Source: Strongylocentrotus droebachiensis | Lineage: Eukaryota; Echinodermata; Echinoidea; Camarodonta; Strongylocentrotidae | DNA: 64,000 nucleotides | Direction of reading: 5' to 3' | NCBI GenBank assembly: GCA_035222895.1 | Contig: JAVYIG010000321.1 | Coordinates: 595,182-659,181, forward strand | Part shown: piece after piece, positions 1 through 12,239 of the stretch | Layout of the letters: the number at the start of each line of letters is the position of its first letter | Numbering within the stretch: position 1 is the stretch's first letter | Program-made: the position numbers and the translations under genes | The notes under the pieces: model-generated | The model's database searches: none | Seen by the model: the letters and a program-made list of their open reading frames with translations, nothing else | What the model was told of the DNA's origin: nothing

Positions 1-500
1 ATGATTCGAGTAGTGTAAAATCTAAACAGTTAAAAAGTTACTCGCTCAAAATCGCTCAAATTTTGTATCAATTTGAAGAAAAAAAATCACATTTTCACTT
101 ACCCATCATTGATGCCATTTGCCTCATGATCATCTTGAACTTTCAACTTTGTTTGGGTGACATTTCCGAGCATCCGAATGCTTCCGAAGACGTTGCTTCC
201 AAGACCTATGATGCCGAAGATGACGTTCTGTGTGACGTCACAGGTCTACTAAATAAAATAATAAAATTCACTTTTTGGCTCAGATATATACTGTTTCGTA
301 TGTTTTTCAGCGTTTTAACCCTCTTGAAACCATTCTAAGGCGTTCCATGCGATACAATGTCAAAATGTTGGCTACAACATACATATCTGGGGCATTTTAG
401 GTCATTACCTGGTATTTTACTACGAAAGTAATTGAGAGTGTTCCGTTAAAGCCCTAGTCGTGTGGTGCGCCACCTACCGGTGGTTCCGGGAACATTGCGT
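1..500. other. No gene seen; CRE-like sites
   Basis: I see no supported gene here. A full cAMP-response-type palindrome TGACGTCA lies at 233-240, with a half site (TGACGTT) about 12 bp upstream. A 91-codon reading frame at 63-338 has no recognisable domain. The CRE could be part of a promoter, but no downstream exon is evident. Confidence 0.3.
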
Positions 501-836
501 CTAGAAAATTACAAATTATTTTATAAATCATCTATGAACAGTAAATTATTATACATGTTATGAAAGAGTATTTTATCCTAAATCATTTATGTGTGGTATG
601 TGTTCACGTTTGGATGAACAGGAGGCATTGTTTGCGAGAGTGCAAAAATCGACTTGCGCCAAAGTTGCATATGTGATGTTTAAATAAAACAATTGGGATT
701 TGAGTATCAATTCGGTCATTGCAGATCTACAAAATGATACCAAATGATTTGGGATGAAACGCTCTTTCATAAGATGTATAGGCTAATCATTTGTTGTTCA
801 TAGATGATTTTAAAAATAATTAGCAATTTTCCTAAG
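501..836. mobile_element. MITE with ~85-bp terminal inverted repeats
   Basis: The left arm (about 501-590) is matched, inverted, by the right arm (about 744-836). Both contain ATCATCTATGAACA and TTATGAAAGAG in corresponding positions. The ~150-bp centre has no coding potential. The arms have drifted (roughly 80% identical by eye), so the element is old. I could not see a clear target-site duplication, so the superfamily is undecided. Confidence 0.65.
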
Positions 837-839
837 TGT

Positions 840-2095
840 AAACTTTTTTTTGACTCACATGGTAGTGTAAAATCCCCTTTTCACAAGTGTTGAAATAAAC
901 AACATCTAAAATGGTACACTGATATCAAGGTTGGTTATTATTGGGTCAAGGTACATTGAATATTAGTATAAATACAAGTCAATAAGCAATAACTCCAGAT
1001 GCCATGCAGAGTCCAGATAGCAAATTGCCTAATTGTTTAGCTTTGCTGACATTTTCAACATTCTTTTCAAATCATTGTGAGTATGTAATGTCTTTGTTTA
1101 TAGATTATTAACCTATATGATAGGCAGGGGTCATGTCAAATACATGTAGCCAGTACAGTTTTTTCAAATATCATTGACATTAGCCCAGACAAGACTGAAA
1201 GTAGTTAGCGTGAAAATTAACGTTTCATATACACGTTTGTATTGTCCTCGTTTTGAGAACGTTGTGTGATTGCTGGGAGTGTTGCACGGTGAACCGTATG
1301 CCATATATAGTTTCTTTCATCATAGTTATGTTTCGAAGTTTTACGTCAGGTTTGCCCGAATTGTTCTTTCTATATGCAACCGATTTGCTGGTCGATTCGA
1401 ATGCTTAATATTGACATCGAGACTGACAGCACCCAAGGCTGACAGCACTAAAGATCGACGGCGCCCACAAAAGCATGGCAACATGTAAATGCTTCTAACG
1501 TAGTAAACAAAGTAAAACACAAGTTTCATAGAGATTATAAAAATGTAAAGGGTTGTTGTATCTAGAAGTGGTTTAAGCTCTTGACTTGATATTCAAAAGG
1601 TGTGGGTTCGATCCCCGACACGGCTCTAATGTCCTTTGGCAAGGTATTAAGCCTCATTTGCCACTCAATATCCAGGAGAGCAATTGGGACCCGGTAGGAG
1701 GACGAAGGCATTTGTGTTGATTAGTAATTGCATATGCCCTCACGGCGACATTATTGTAGGAATACTCTCACGAGAGTGAAGATGGTGCACATTGTGCGTG
1801 ACTGAATCCGATGACTGGGGTAATAATATTATGTGAAGTGCTTAAAACTGTATGCCGTGATAAGCGCTATATAAATCCAGATTATTATTATATGAGCTGA
1901 TGATGTTAGGGGCAAAGGGCAATTCTGATATGATATTCAAAATGTACTGATAACGCATTATACTAGGAACCTGGAAGCAATATCTGCCCCAGGCACGGTA
2001 GGTGTGCGATGTAGTGCGTGTATTGGTGCGATGTAGTGTGCATATGGGTTCCAAATGTAATGGACAAGGCTACTGAATTCGCCTAAGGTTGATTT
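840..2095 (+). repeat. Interspersed repeat X, copy 1
   Basis: This non-coding repeat recurs at about 9420-9840, 10485-11710 (continuing at 14373), 14810-15050, 30240-32120 and, inverted, 56140-58860. Shared landmarks include TGGCACACTGATATCA, GTCATGCAGAGTCC and GCGATGTAGTG. This copy is split by a SINE at 1561-1891. Other copies carry ~135-bp inverted arms (10485-10620 against 14575-14720, landmark TGGGCAGTGC), which suggests a DNA transposon without a visible transposase. Family identity is unknown to me. Confidence 0.6.
1561..1891 (+). mobile_element. tRNA-derived SINE with (ATT)n tail
   Basis: The head has a polymerase III B box (GGTTCGATCCC at about 1608) and an A-box-like stretch (GTGGTTTAAGC). 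The body contains the core TTTGGCAAGGTATTAA and ends with AAGCGCTATATAAAT followed by ATTATTATTAT, an ending typical of marine invertebrate and deuterostome SINEs. It interrupts repeat X: the copy at 11571 reads straight through the same point (TTGTTGTATATGAACTG). It has no coding role. Confidence 0.75.
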
Positions 2096-2099
2096 CGTG

Positions 2100-2345
2100 A
2101 AGGCCACAGATTTCACGAAAGGCACAGTGCCCCTCTATTTCTTTGTAAGTACCCATTTTCCTTTGTAAGAACTGCCCCTTCCCCTTCTAATAAGTGCACT
2201 TTTTCCTTTTGATAAGTGCACCCACCTCTTTTTTTCCTCATAAGACCCCCTTCACTTTCTCATAAGTGTCCCTTCTCACCTCTAATAAATGCCCCTATTA
2301 AAATATGATAAGTGTCCCTTTTCCTTTGCAATAATTGTCCCTTTA
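2100..2345 (-). repeat. Degenerate ~30-bp repeats, relic of an AAGGGGCACTT family
   Basis: Imperfect repeats of the type TAAGTGCCCCTTTTCC, spaced about 25-35 bp, are strung together. Read on the minus strand they match the repeat words inside the hAT-like element at 56918-58606. The opening GGCACAGTGCCCC also occurs in both places. This is probably a decayed fragment of the same family. Confidence 0.55.
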
Positions 2346-3713
2346 CCATTCTTATATTATAAAGTTATCTACATGCACCTCTGTCTTTGTTGTTCTTGTA
2401 AACAAACAAAAACACGTGAAATTTGAAATATGATAATAAAACGAACTGAAACTCAAACTGAATAATTTTTTTACCACAACAACAACAAAACACCTTTTGT
2501 ACATAATACGATGTCATCAAGATGTTTTTTTAAAGTGATATCATGAGATACAAGAAGATTAAAAAAGTGAAACCCTTATTCTTATCTAGCCAGGATCAAT
2601 AATTATAATTTGCACATCGCACGCACTCCTTTAATTTACTTAGTTATAAGTAGATTTCGTCTTATATTTTGTCCTCGTAACACAATTAGTACATTCAATC
2701 TTCACCTGCTTAATTTACGTGCATCTTTTAGTATAATTCTACTTTCATTGGACGAATGTCTTTCCTGTTTAGAAACTGAAACAGAACCAGATGGGACTCT
2801 TACATTAAATATTAATTTAATGATTAGGAGGAAATACCATCAATATCCGATTTGAAAGTAACTTTGAACAGGAAATTAGGGAGCACAACAGAATATAGAT
2901 AGGGCCTGAAACTAAAGTAGAATTTAGTGGTTAACATTCGTAATTATTACAATTGTAATCTTCAGTAATTGACAAGCCTTTTGAGGGAAAGCTGCTGTTA
3001 GACTCAGGCGCTCTGTTGGCAGTGTTACATTGCGAGAGCCTATGTATCATCACATGCATCCCGGCATAGCTTTTACATGAAAATAGCATCGTCTTCAATC
3101 TCTTTCTTGATTTTTTCTATTCTGATGACCATAGGCTGATACTCAAACTCTCCATAACCTTTGTAAGTATTTAAATGATTGCTTCATATTATGATGACAG
3201 TTACAAAGTCTAGGTGACCTTGATTTATAAATTTACTTATAAATGTGATTCAGCAAGCTGCAATGACATCTCTATACCGAATATAAATGTGTAACGTGTG
3301 TACAGAGAGGAAGAGAGGCAACATAGATGATGGTGGTAATGATTGTAAAGAGAACATGCTTTTGCGTCAAATAGGTTTTGACATTATTTTGATCAGTGAC
3401 TTTTCATCTTTCCAACGAATCTCAAAGTAAACAAATTAATTATGTACCAGAGTCAGGAACCAAAAACGAAATTCCGGGTACAAAATAGCTGTTGAAATGT
3501 TACAAAAATAACGTCAATAAAAGTGGTGAAAAAGGATTGTTTCAAAATTGTGAAATATGGCAAGTTTCATATCAAACTGAAGCTGAAAATCTCGAGAGTA
3601 ATTACCGTTGCGTGCTGCCATGTTGACTGAAGTTATCGACCACAAAAGAAGCTGCATGTACACCCTTACAAATCTCTAGGTAAATCTCGTGAATTTCAGC
3701 ACACGTGAATGTG
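2346..3713. other. No gene or recognised repeat
   Basis: AT-rich sequence with only short chance reading frames. I see no SINE, LINE or inverted-repeat structure and no convincing splice or promoter signal. Confidence 0.5.
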
Positions 3714-4622
3714 ATGCTAGGAGTCCACTGGGCCAGCGCCAGTTGGTGCCAGTTCGCGCCAAAGATTATGTGATTGGCGCGTAGTGGCTCGCTGTGGCGC
3801 CGAATTAATGTCCGCTCGGCATGTGTCACCAAGTGGAATAAACTGGGTGCCATATGGCGTGCGCCAAATGCCACCCGGCTTGCTCCAAAATGTTGCGCCA
3901 GTTTGCGCTACTTCGCGCCATTACACGGCCATTTGATTCCAAAATTCACCCTGTTGGCGCCATTCGCGCCAATAGACGGCTACTTTGCGCCACTTGATGA
4001 TTAGTTTGTGCCAAAGGTCGCCAAATTGGTTTGAACTTGCCGCCGCTTGGCGCTACTTGCCGACTATATAAATACCGACCATCGGCTCCCTGGTTCAGAC
4101 CCTCCTCAGCTGCTGTATGAACAACATCTCTACTAAATATTTACAATTTTGATAGGCGGCAAGTGGCGCCGAATGGCGGGCAACCAGGTGGCAATTGGCG
4201 CGAAGTAGTCACCAATCAGGTGCCGTTTGGCTCGCGCCACTGCACATTTGGCGCGCCAAGTGGCGCCATGTGGCGCGAAATCTCATTGGCGCAACTTGGC
4301 GCGCGCCATTACATTCCAGTGGATTCCAATAGGCGAATTGTTTGCGCCAAAGGGCGATATGTTCGCGCCATTTGGTGCCACTTGGCGGACACTTGGCGCT
4401 GATTGCTCGATGCAAGTGGCGCGACGAAAATTTCAAACATTTTGAAATTTTCTTGCCGCCACATTCAAATTTGGTGCCGTTGCGGGCCACCACGAGCCAA
4501 TTGGGAGGCAGTTTGAGCCACTACACGCCACTAGGCACCTTATTGGCGACACTAGGCGCCACAGTAAATTGCATTGGCGCAAACTGGCACCAACTGGCGC
4601 TGGCCCAGTGGACTCCTAGCAT
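3714..4622. mobile_element. Foldback element built of GGCGCC words
   Basis: Terminal inverted repeats of about 49 bp (3714-3762 and 4574-4622) share ATGCTAGGAGTCCACTGGG and differ at one base over this length. The interior is packed with TGGCGC, GCGCCA and GGCGCC at short irregular intervals on both strands, so it can fold on itself at many registers. Flanking AT on both sides could be a 2-bp target duplication or the last bases of the palindrome. The reading frames within it are by-products of the repeat words. No transposase is present, so it is non-autonomous. Confidence 0.75.
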
Positions 4623-4716
4623 AAGAGATCACCAAAGGGAAGCTGAATAAAAATCAGCGTACAGCCTCATTATCGCGCACGCTGCGTTCTGACTGTATGA
4701 TTACTATTGATTCAGA

Positions 4717-4800
4717 CAATAATAATAATAGTAATAATAATAATAATAATAATAAAGTGCTTGTAAAGCGCTTACCACCGAAATCTTTAAGCGCTAAATG
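4717..4800 (-). mobile_element. SINE 3' fragment
   Basis: An (AAT)n run is followed by AAAGTGCTTGTAAAGCGCTT. On the minus strand this reads as the AAGCGCTTT...TTATTATT ending shared by SINEs elsewhere in the window. Only the tail end is present (5'-truncated). Confidence 0.55.
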
Positions 4801-6488
4801 TTAAATATGTCTCTGGAGAATGGCAGCTTGGCAGGGGGAACTTAATGGTTAGGTAAAAATGTAAGAAATAATGAATATACCATATGCTAGACACTCATCT
4901 AATAGTGATCAATGATCATCGTGGCGTTAATTGGCGCCACATTAATTATGTTTTCTACGGCTTGATTGCGTAATTTGCCATGCCTATATGTATAAAAAGT
5001 GTTATAGAGCACCTCAAAGCAATCGTTCCAAAGTAGATATTCCTCCTATGAATATAAAATACAATATAAAATGAACAATAACAGTGATGAAATAACTCCC
5101 TGTGCAAATGAAATTTGGCACACTTATTTGGTACACTTTGTATGTTTATTTGTTAATGCAACAACTCCAAATCAAAAGACATCGTGCTCGCGTTAATTCC
5201 AATGCTATCATTCTGATAAGGTATACTATTGATTATCATTAATGATATCTATCCTTTTATCGCATACAGTCTAATGATTCAATGATTATATGTGAGTAGT
5301 AGACAAATCGCCATACACTAACAACAATCCCCGTCAAAAAAATCTTATTGATTGTTTTTTAACCCCAAAAAAGGCTCTACTCGAAGCTCTTTTGTTATGT
5401 TCCATTGCACTGTTATCTGGAGTATTTATCAAGAAAAACAATTCCCATAAAAAAAAAGAAACAGATCTTATACAATTGTCTTGTAGTTGTGATTTCTCGG
5501 GTCATGTTACATTATCAAATGACACGTTTTATTGCCTGCATAAATACATACATTTCGTATTTCCCGGATGCGTTTTACGTTCTCAATCATGCTTGTGTGA
5601 TTTCATACCGTATTTGCTGACAATCGTCAACATTTAGTTCGTGAGTACTTTGCATGACATGCTTTGTATCATTTATTAGATAGCGCTTGATTGCTAAAAC
5701 GAAGGATATTCTTTTCCTTAACTGTAAGTGAACTATGGTTATTGATATCCCCTCTGGCCTGAATTCACAAAGGAGGTTTGCCGGCAACCCTCCTTTGTGA
5801 ATTCAGGCCTTTGTGTTTAAAGGCATCGTTTAACAATGTTAAATGTTGTTCAGCCGAGGACGCAGGTTAGAAACTGAGTCACGTCTTTGGGATGATGACG
5901 TTTAAAGGTTGTTCCCCAGACGTAAATAATCATATCTGATTGATACACGTCTGTAAAAACCCAATACACACACGTTAAATCTGAGATCCATTGCCCTACA
6001 TTGTACCAGTGTCTGTGATATGGTGTAATATTGAAGCCCTAACAAAAAAAAAGCTCTTTAAAATGATCATGAAGTGCCTCACAAAAGTAATAATATTTGA
6101 GTGACCGGTTTTACCATACTCATTTTCCCCAGTAGACTGTATAATAAAACCTTTAGGAAAACGGAAAATGAAATTTCGATTTCCAATCGTGAATATCTTG
6201 ATATTCAGACAGGCGATCGGCTTGTAAAAGTCATGAGGTTCCTGACTGACCTAACGGTTTATAATTATGATTGCAGCACGAGCTAAATCCAGGTTTTGTT
6301 TTCAGATTCTGAGGCAATGTATAACCGAGTCACTTAACAATGATATTTTCCATTCAATCAACACACTACATCAACTTTGAGTACTTCCTCATTGATTGCA
6401 CTGTATAGTGTTGTTCTAAAATTATACACATATTCAGATGGAAATATTCTTGCGAGAGATTTTGTATTTTTATTTTGTTTACCCCATT
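4801..6488 (+). promoter_or_regulatory. 5' region of Death-fold gene 1; possible TATA box
   Basis: This stretch is paralogous to 23040-24240 upstream of gene 2, sharing ATGTCTCTGGA and CACCTCAAAGCAATCGTTCC. A TATAAAAAG sits at 4991-4999, 30-40 bp before the conserved CAAAGCAATCGTTCC block, so transcription could start there. The coding exon is preceded by a splice acceptor (CTTAATAG at 6491-6498), implying an upstream non-coding exon. I could not place its donor site. In copy 2 the TATA sequence is altered. Confidence 0.3.
5756..5809. repeat. 54-bp near-perfect palindrome
   Basis: 21-bp arms (GGCCTGAATTCACAAAGGAG...) surround a centre that is itself palindromic (TTGCCGGCAA), so the whole unit is almost perfectly self-complementary. 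The paralogous site near 24060 reads straight through (GATATCCCCTTTGTG), showing that this is an insertion. A CCT flanks it on both sides. It could be a tiny MITE or a snap-back synthesis product. Confidence 0.75.
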
Positions 6489-6504
6489 CGCTTAATAGGT
6501 AGCA

Positions 6505-7302
6505 ATGGCGGGAGTCATGGATGAAAACATTCTAAATGACGGTCTATTGATACAGATATCCTCCGGAATTAACGGCATCACCCCAGCACAGCTAAGCGTT
6601 TATCTTGGGTTCAGTGCTACGCAGGGTAACAACGCTCAAATTTTGAGTTTTGTTCAACTCAATCCTCAGTCGGCGTACGAGAGCTTACTTCATCAATTTG
6701 TTAACAAGCATGGCACAGGTAGAACGAGCGCGCTGAATCTGCGGCTTAAATTCCGGAAGAATGACATGGGCCTTTGTGCTGAAATCATTGAAGAAGGTAT
6801 ATGAAGTCCTATCATTTCTAATTTAAAAAAAAATTGTTTAGGTTTTCTTTTTCTCGAAAAAATACAACCTTAAAGTATTCCGTGATTGTTTTACTATTGC
6901 TCTCTAAAGAATTAATTGACAGGTTTATTACATTTTTCAAATCTTCTACAGTGATATTATTAGACTTTTATCTTACGATTTCAGTTTTTCGATAATAAAC
7001 AAGCCTTAAAAAGCGTGGATGTATGTCTAATATTTGAACTGGAAGGCAAAGCGGGCAATAATCCTGCCATTTAGGACTATACTTAAAAATGATATTGACA
7101 CTTTAGTAATGTGATGTTAATCAAGGGAAAACAACTTTCCTGAAATGTTGAAGTTGATAGAGTTTGATAAGAGAATGCATGTTGAGGGGATAGTCTCGGG
7201 AGAGACATTTACTAATTATGTAATTTCTTTTGATTTTTATTTCCTCTAGAGTTAAGGAAGAGGAATATTGATTTCCCTGACCATGTTGATACAGCCAGTT
7301 AA
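6505..7302 (+). CDS. Death-fold protein, type II, gene 1
   Basis: Two coding exons: 6505-6796 and 7250-7302, joined by a phase-1 intron (donor GTATAT, acceptor CTCTAG), giving 114 residues. Exon 1 encodes nearly the whole protein and reads as a Death-superfamily six-helix bundle. In order: LLIQISSGI (helix 1), AQLSVYLGFS (helix 2), a variable helix 3, NPQSAYESLLHQFVNKHG (helix 4), TSALNLRLKF (helix 5) and GLCAEIIEE (helix 6). Exon 2 adds ELRKRNIDFPDHVDTAS and a stop. There is no signal peptide, membrane segment or second domain, so it should be a small cytosolic homotypic-interaction protein. The ATG is 6 bp after a splice acceptor, so a 5' UTR exon lies upstream. Assignment rests on fold pattern only; Death domain is favoured over DED or CARD. 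The function is inferred. Confidence 0.75.
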
Positions 7303-8099
7303 CCTACTGCCCACCGGAATTTCGTAGTTCACGGATTACGTCTATTGGAATCAGAGTGTTGTAGTCACCGGGTTCATGAACCTTGAAATGACAAATCACC
7401 ACATGATAATTGATGTTCTTTGTATACTTCCTTGTTTCATGTCTCCTTGAAAATATCATTATCATGATAATGTAGCAGTATGTGTCAATTCAAAAGACTT
7501 TAATCCTATATGTCATTAGTCTGTTCTATATTTAGCAAATATACATTTCTTTCCGGTTATTTCACATCTTCTATATTTAAAAGGAAAACTGAGATATCTT
7601 GAGGTGATAATTTAAGGTTGCTAGAAAATATCTGGAGAGCATGAAAGTGTTTTAGCGCGAACCTATCACATAGTTTATTTTTAATGTTATTAGTAGTTTC
7701 AGTTCAGCTTAGTTCAGTTCAATTCATCAATTTCATACAATACAAAGATATAATAAGACATAATAACATTTGCCCGGGAAATTGCTTTAAAAAGCCAGTG
7801 GCTTACAATAAAACACAGCGATTCCCCTTACAATCGTAATGAAAACGGCAAAAACAGAATACAAACAATGGACAAATTTACGAAGCACAGAAAGAAAAAA
7901 AATCATATATATTGTCAAATACGGATTTTTTAAATAAAAAAGTCGAAATGTGAAGCTGGTACATATTTATCGGGGTTTGTTCAAACTTAGACTCAAAGGC
8001 ATTTCTGGAGTGTCTGATTATGAAATAAGATATTATTTAAATTTTAAATACATTTATAAACTACATATTTACATTATGTTAAATTTTAACGACAGTATG
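7303..8099. other. 3' flank of gene 1
   Basis: No gene. This is paralogous to 28178-28980 after gene 2 (shared TCATGTCTCC and GGTAGCAGTATGTGTCAATT-type landmarks). I do not see a clear AATAAA close to the stop codon. Confidence 0.45.
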
Positions 8100-9060
8100 G
8101 CAAGAAAATAGTATGTTTACATTGTGTATAAAATAACTGATTTAACATGCTATTGCAAAATAAGTTTCCTAAATTGTAGGTAGTATTACATGCGTTGACG
8201 TGTTCGACCATAACAAGTGTCAATTCTAATTTAACATTATCAACAAATGTTAAGGTATTTAATTCCTTAAATGGCGACGTGGTGTGGGCAAGATATTGGG
8301 AATTAGTGAAAAGTCAAACAGCCTTCATTGTAATAGATATAAACATTTTCAATTATTCAAACTGGTTCCTGCTCAAACAAGACTACAATAATTGAGATAT
8401 TGCAAGATATAAGGAGGTTCAGGGCGTACGCAGGGGGGGGGGAAATTTTGGGGGTTCAAACAAACCCCCCCCCCCCTTTGGTATTTTTATGTGTGTAAAC
8501 CCCCCTAAAAAAACCTAAACCCCCCCCCCCTTTGGATTTTTTTTTTTTAATTATAAAAAAAAAAAAAAAAAAAAAAATATGCCCACGGCTAACCTAACAA
8601 AGGTGACCTTACCCCCCCCCCCCAACGAAGAAAAATGTCAAATTTTCAAATTTCGAGACCAAAAAAAAAAAAAAAAGTGTCCGTTTAACCCCCCCCCCCC
8701 TCACTGAGCGACTTTTCGGCCGGCGCGATTTTAAATTTTTCGGGAGCAAAATATTTTGGGCCCGATTTTAAACCCCCCCCCCCCCTTGAAAAAATCCTGC
8801 GTACGCCCCTGAGGAGGTTATATCATATAAATACGTTTTGTAAGGTATAACTGAACATAGCTTTAAGACATTATGCCGATAAACATACTTATTTGTCCGT
8901 TGAATATTGTTAACATGTTCTGTCCAATTTGGACTTTCGTCGATTATGACCCCAAGGAAGTTTATGCTATAAAACTTTTCAATTTCAAATATTGTTCCAT
9001 TTGATTGATGTTTTGATGATGTCAAGTATTTTGGCTGAACGAAATATCATATATTTTGTT
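8100..9060 (-). mobile_element. LINE reverse-transcriptase C-terminal fragment, copy 1
   Basis: On the minus strand, 9025 to about 8812 encodes INFLGVIIDESPNWTEHVNN, the FLGVxIDExLxWxxHI motif that follows the reverse-transcriptase core in CR1/L2/Jockey-type LINEs. The rest is decayed and interrupted by the MITE at 8420-8811. The same fragment occurs in the paralogous block at about 28980-29520. It is 5'-truncated and not functional. Confidence 0.6.
8420..8811. mobile_element. hAT-type MITE, 392 bp, with 8-bp target duplication
   Basis: Ends are CAGGGCGTACGCAGG and, inverted at the right, CAGGGGCGTACGCAGG. The 8-bp target duplication AGGAGGTT is perfect on both sides. The interior is mostly long C, A and T runs. 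The paralogous site near 29255 is empty. A related, reverse-oriented copy lies at 35715-35969. CA-G-start inverted repeats with 8-bp duplications are the hAT hallmark. No transposase. Confidence 0.85.
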
Positions 9061-10484
9061 TAATTCATATTAAATTTTAACCTATTGGCCTTCAGCCAAT
9101 CGGAAACATGTAACAAAATACATGTAAACAAAAAAATAATCTCGCTTAAACCTGGGGGTGGTTGTTAAATACATTGTTCACTCATGTATTTTCGAATTTA
9201 AGAGTCGTTTGATTAACTAACTATAAATATGTTTGAATATATTCATTAAGGGTTAAGTTTGTGTTGAGTCAAATAAACCCATGGAAAAATGCATGAATAA
9301 TTTTATTGAAGGGAAATTCAATCAATGAATTCTAAGTATGGTAGTCGATTCTTTCGAATCATTCAAAAATTAATAGTCAAATACAACTGTTTCTAAGACT
9401 AACCAGATTGCTTCAATATTATTGGTCATGTTTTTATGGACAGTGCAGTATGGCATTGGGACTACCATTGAGTTGATTCCTGAAAGTCATTCGCAATCGT
9501 GTTATACATTATTGGCAGATTACTATAACATGAGAGGTCACAGAGATCACGTATACAACTTTAAAAAAAGGAACAGATAAATCTATTACTAATACTTCAT
9601 TATGAACTGTATGATATTATCTGTGCTAAAGATAAATCGGGACCATTTATATTCAATATCCAGTTGGCGTCATACATAACTCGGGGTTTCCCACATGATT
9701 GCTCTGTATTCAGCTATTGATGATAGAAAACACATCAAAGCAGTCAGTCGTAAATGGTTTACAAAAAAGTGTATTATATGTTCTTTTAGATTAATTAGCT
9801 ATTATACTTTATTAGATAAATACAAATGTTCCTAAGACTCACCAGTTTCCTATACCAATATTGAAATTGTTGTATCTAAGGCGTTGGCCTTTCTCTGTTA
9901 TCCTGAAAGAAATTCATAAAATAGAATAGCGCACTTTAATTTCAATAATATAAATGTCTATTTGTAATTTTGTTTATATTTTCTTACCCGTTAATTGTGT
10001 ATTTAATGTGCTTTCATTGTCATCTGTTGTTTATTGAAATCACGTTTATGTCAGTAATATTTTGCGATTGATCCATGTATACTTAATCAATGTATTGGAA
10101 ATTATTGTTTTTTATTCAATTATAAATCACACTTTCTGCGAGGGTAGATTATTAACAATGACTGTAAATATTTACGTATATTCAAATAAATGTTATGTAT
10201 TACAGTTTATAAGTTATATTTGTTTCGTCAGGAAAGGTAAATTTTTGTTGAGAATAAAAACCAGATGAAATATTAAATCAAACATATTTTGTTTTAAAGC
10301 TTTATATTTTCTACAATTTTAAGTTTATTTCATTGAAGAGAACCCTAGTCACTAATATTTTGCTTCATTCTTGTTAATTACAAAGATTTTTGAGGAAAAC
10401 AAAATCAAAATGAAAGTAGGGCAACTTATATAGCCATGTCTTTCATCTTTTCATATATGCGCACATTATAATTAGAAATTAGGT
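9061..10484. repeat. Block A spacer with a truncated repeat X copy
   Basis: About 9420-9840 carries X landmarks (GGACAGTGCAGTATGGCATT, CACATGATTGCTCTGTATT). The rest, to 10484, is AT-rich with no gene or identifiable element. The start (9060-9400) is paralogous to 29520-29900. Confidence 0.45.
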
Positions 10485-11710
10485 CATCCGATCATGGTTT
10501 TTTATGGGCAGTGCTGTAAAGCATTGGGATTTCACTTAAGTTGATTTCTTTAAAGTCTTTTGCAATCGTGATATACCCCAATAGAAAATTTGTGTTTTCA
10601 ACATTTTTCGACTAAAACAAGAGAGGTCACAGAAATCACGTATAAAAAACCTAAACAAAGAGAAAAGTTAATTCTATTATCACTGTAAGACTGCGCTAAC
10701 GATGAATAGCGACCATTTTATCTTCAATAATAATTTGGCGCCATAAAGACCGCGGGGTTCCCCACATGATTGCTCTGTATTGAGTTATTGATGATAGCAA
10801 ACACATCAAAGCAGCCACTCGTGAATGGTTTACAACAAAGTTTATTATATGCTCTTGTAGATTTGTTTGCTATTATACTATAGTGAAAAATCCCCTTTTC
10901 GCAAATATTTGAATAAACAACATTTATAATGGCACACTGATATCAAGGTTAGTTATTATTGGGTCAAAGTACATTGAATATAAGTATATTAATACAAGTC
11001 AATAAGCTGATGTCATGCAGAGTCCGAATAGCAAATCTTCTACATTCTAAACAGCTTTGCTGACATTTTCAACACTCTTTTAAACTTATTGTGAGTATGT
11101 TATGTGTTTGTTTATAGATTATTACTCCATAATTTAGGCAGGAGTAATGTAAAATACATGTAGCCAGGAAAGTTTTTTTTTATCAATTTACATTGACATG
11201 AGCCCAGAACAATCATATTTTAGTTAGCGTGCAAGTTAACGTTTCATATGCACGTTTTGTATTATATCGGGACGTATTGAGAAGTGTGTGTGTTTGCTTG
11301 GAGTGTTGCACGGCGAAGCGTGTACTGTATATTTTTGTTTATTTCATCAACAATATATTTGGAAGTAGGACGCCAGTTTTGCTCGGATATTTTATTCTAT
11401 GGAACCAGTTTGCTACTCGGTTCGATTCCTAAATATTGACCTCGAGACTTACATAACACGAGAACGACAGCTATAAAGATCGACGGTCCCGCAAAACCAT
11501 GGCACCATGTACGGTTCTAACGTAATAAACAAATTATGAAACGTTTCATAGAAATGATAACATGGTAAAGGTTTTTGTTGTATATGAACTGATGATTTTA
11601 GAGGGAAAGTGCAATATCAATATATTTTGTATTTAGAATATATTGATAACGCATTATACTGTAACCTGGAAGAAATGTCTGCCCCAGACATTGAAGGGTG
11701 CGATGTGGTG
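10485..11710 (+). repeat. Repeat X, copy 2, left part
   Basis: Begins with the inverted arm containing TGGGCAGTGCTGTAAAGC and continues through TGGCACACTGATATCA and GTCATGCAGAGTCC. It is broken at the GCGATGTGGTG site by the hAT element at 11711-14364 and resumes at 14373, where the opposite arm lies at about 14575-14720. Non-coding. Confidence 0.6.
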
Positions 11711-12239
11711 CAGGCGCGGATCCAGGGGGGGGGGGCCGAGCGGGCCTTGCCCCCCCCCCCCCGCAAAAAAAAAAAAAAAAAAAAGAGAGAGAAGAAAGGA
11801 AAAGAAGGGAAAGGGAAAGAGGAGAGAAGGGAAAGAAAGAAGAGGAAGAAAAAAAGAAAAGGGGGAAGAAGGAGATCGGGGGACCGAAAGGGCCTTGCCT
11901 CCCAGGCTGTTGACCCCCCCCCCCCCCAATCAAAAAAATAAGAGAGAAGGAAGGAAAGGGAAAGAAATGAAATAATTTCCGAGATTTTCCCTCACTTTTT
12001 AGTAAATACGTTTGTATGTGTTTGTTGGAGAATGACAAATTACTAAATTTACAGCCAGGAGAAAAATATGATTCTTGAGATTCCTACATGTCAGGCCCGA
12101 GGTGGGGCGGGGATTGGGAGCCTCGAGCTCCCCCCCCCCACTTTTTTGAAAAAGCATATTAAAGAGAAATAAAATAGAATGAGAGCAAGAAAGAAAGAAT
12201 AGTTAACTGCCAGTGTTAAAAATTAATGAGGCATCTAAA

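Noticed and set aside
3774-4650. Several overlapping frames rich in Arg, Trp, His and Ala
   Set aside because: Repeated GCGCCA words leave many frames open on both strands; this is a foldback element.
8768-9025. 85-codon minus-strand gene
   Set aside because: It joins a LINE fragment to the end of a MITE; a chance fusion.
11598-12038. Proline/phenylalanine-rich frames on both strands
   Set aside because: Arise from the purine tract and homopolymers at the hAT left end; the same frames recur in the second copy at 61249-61618.
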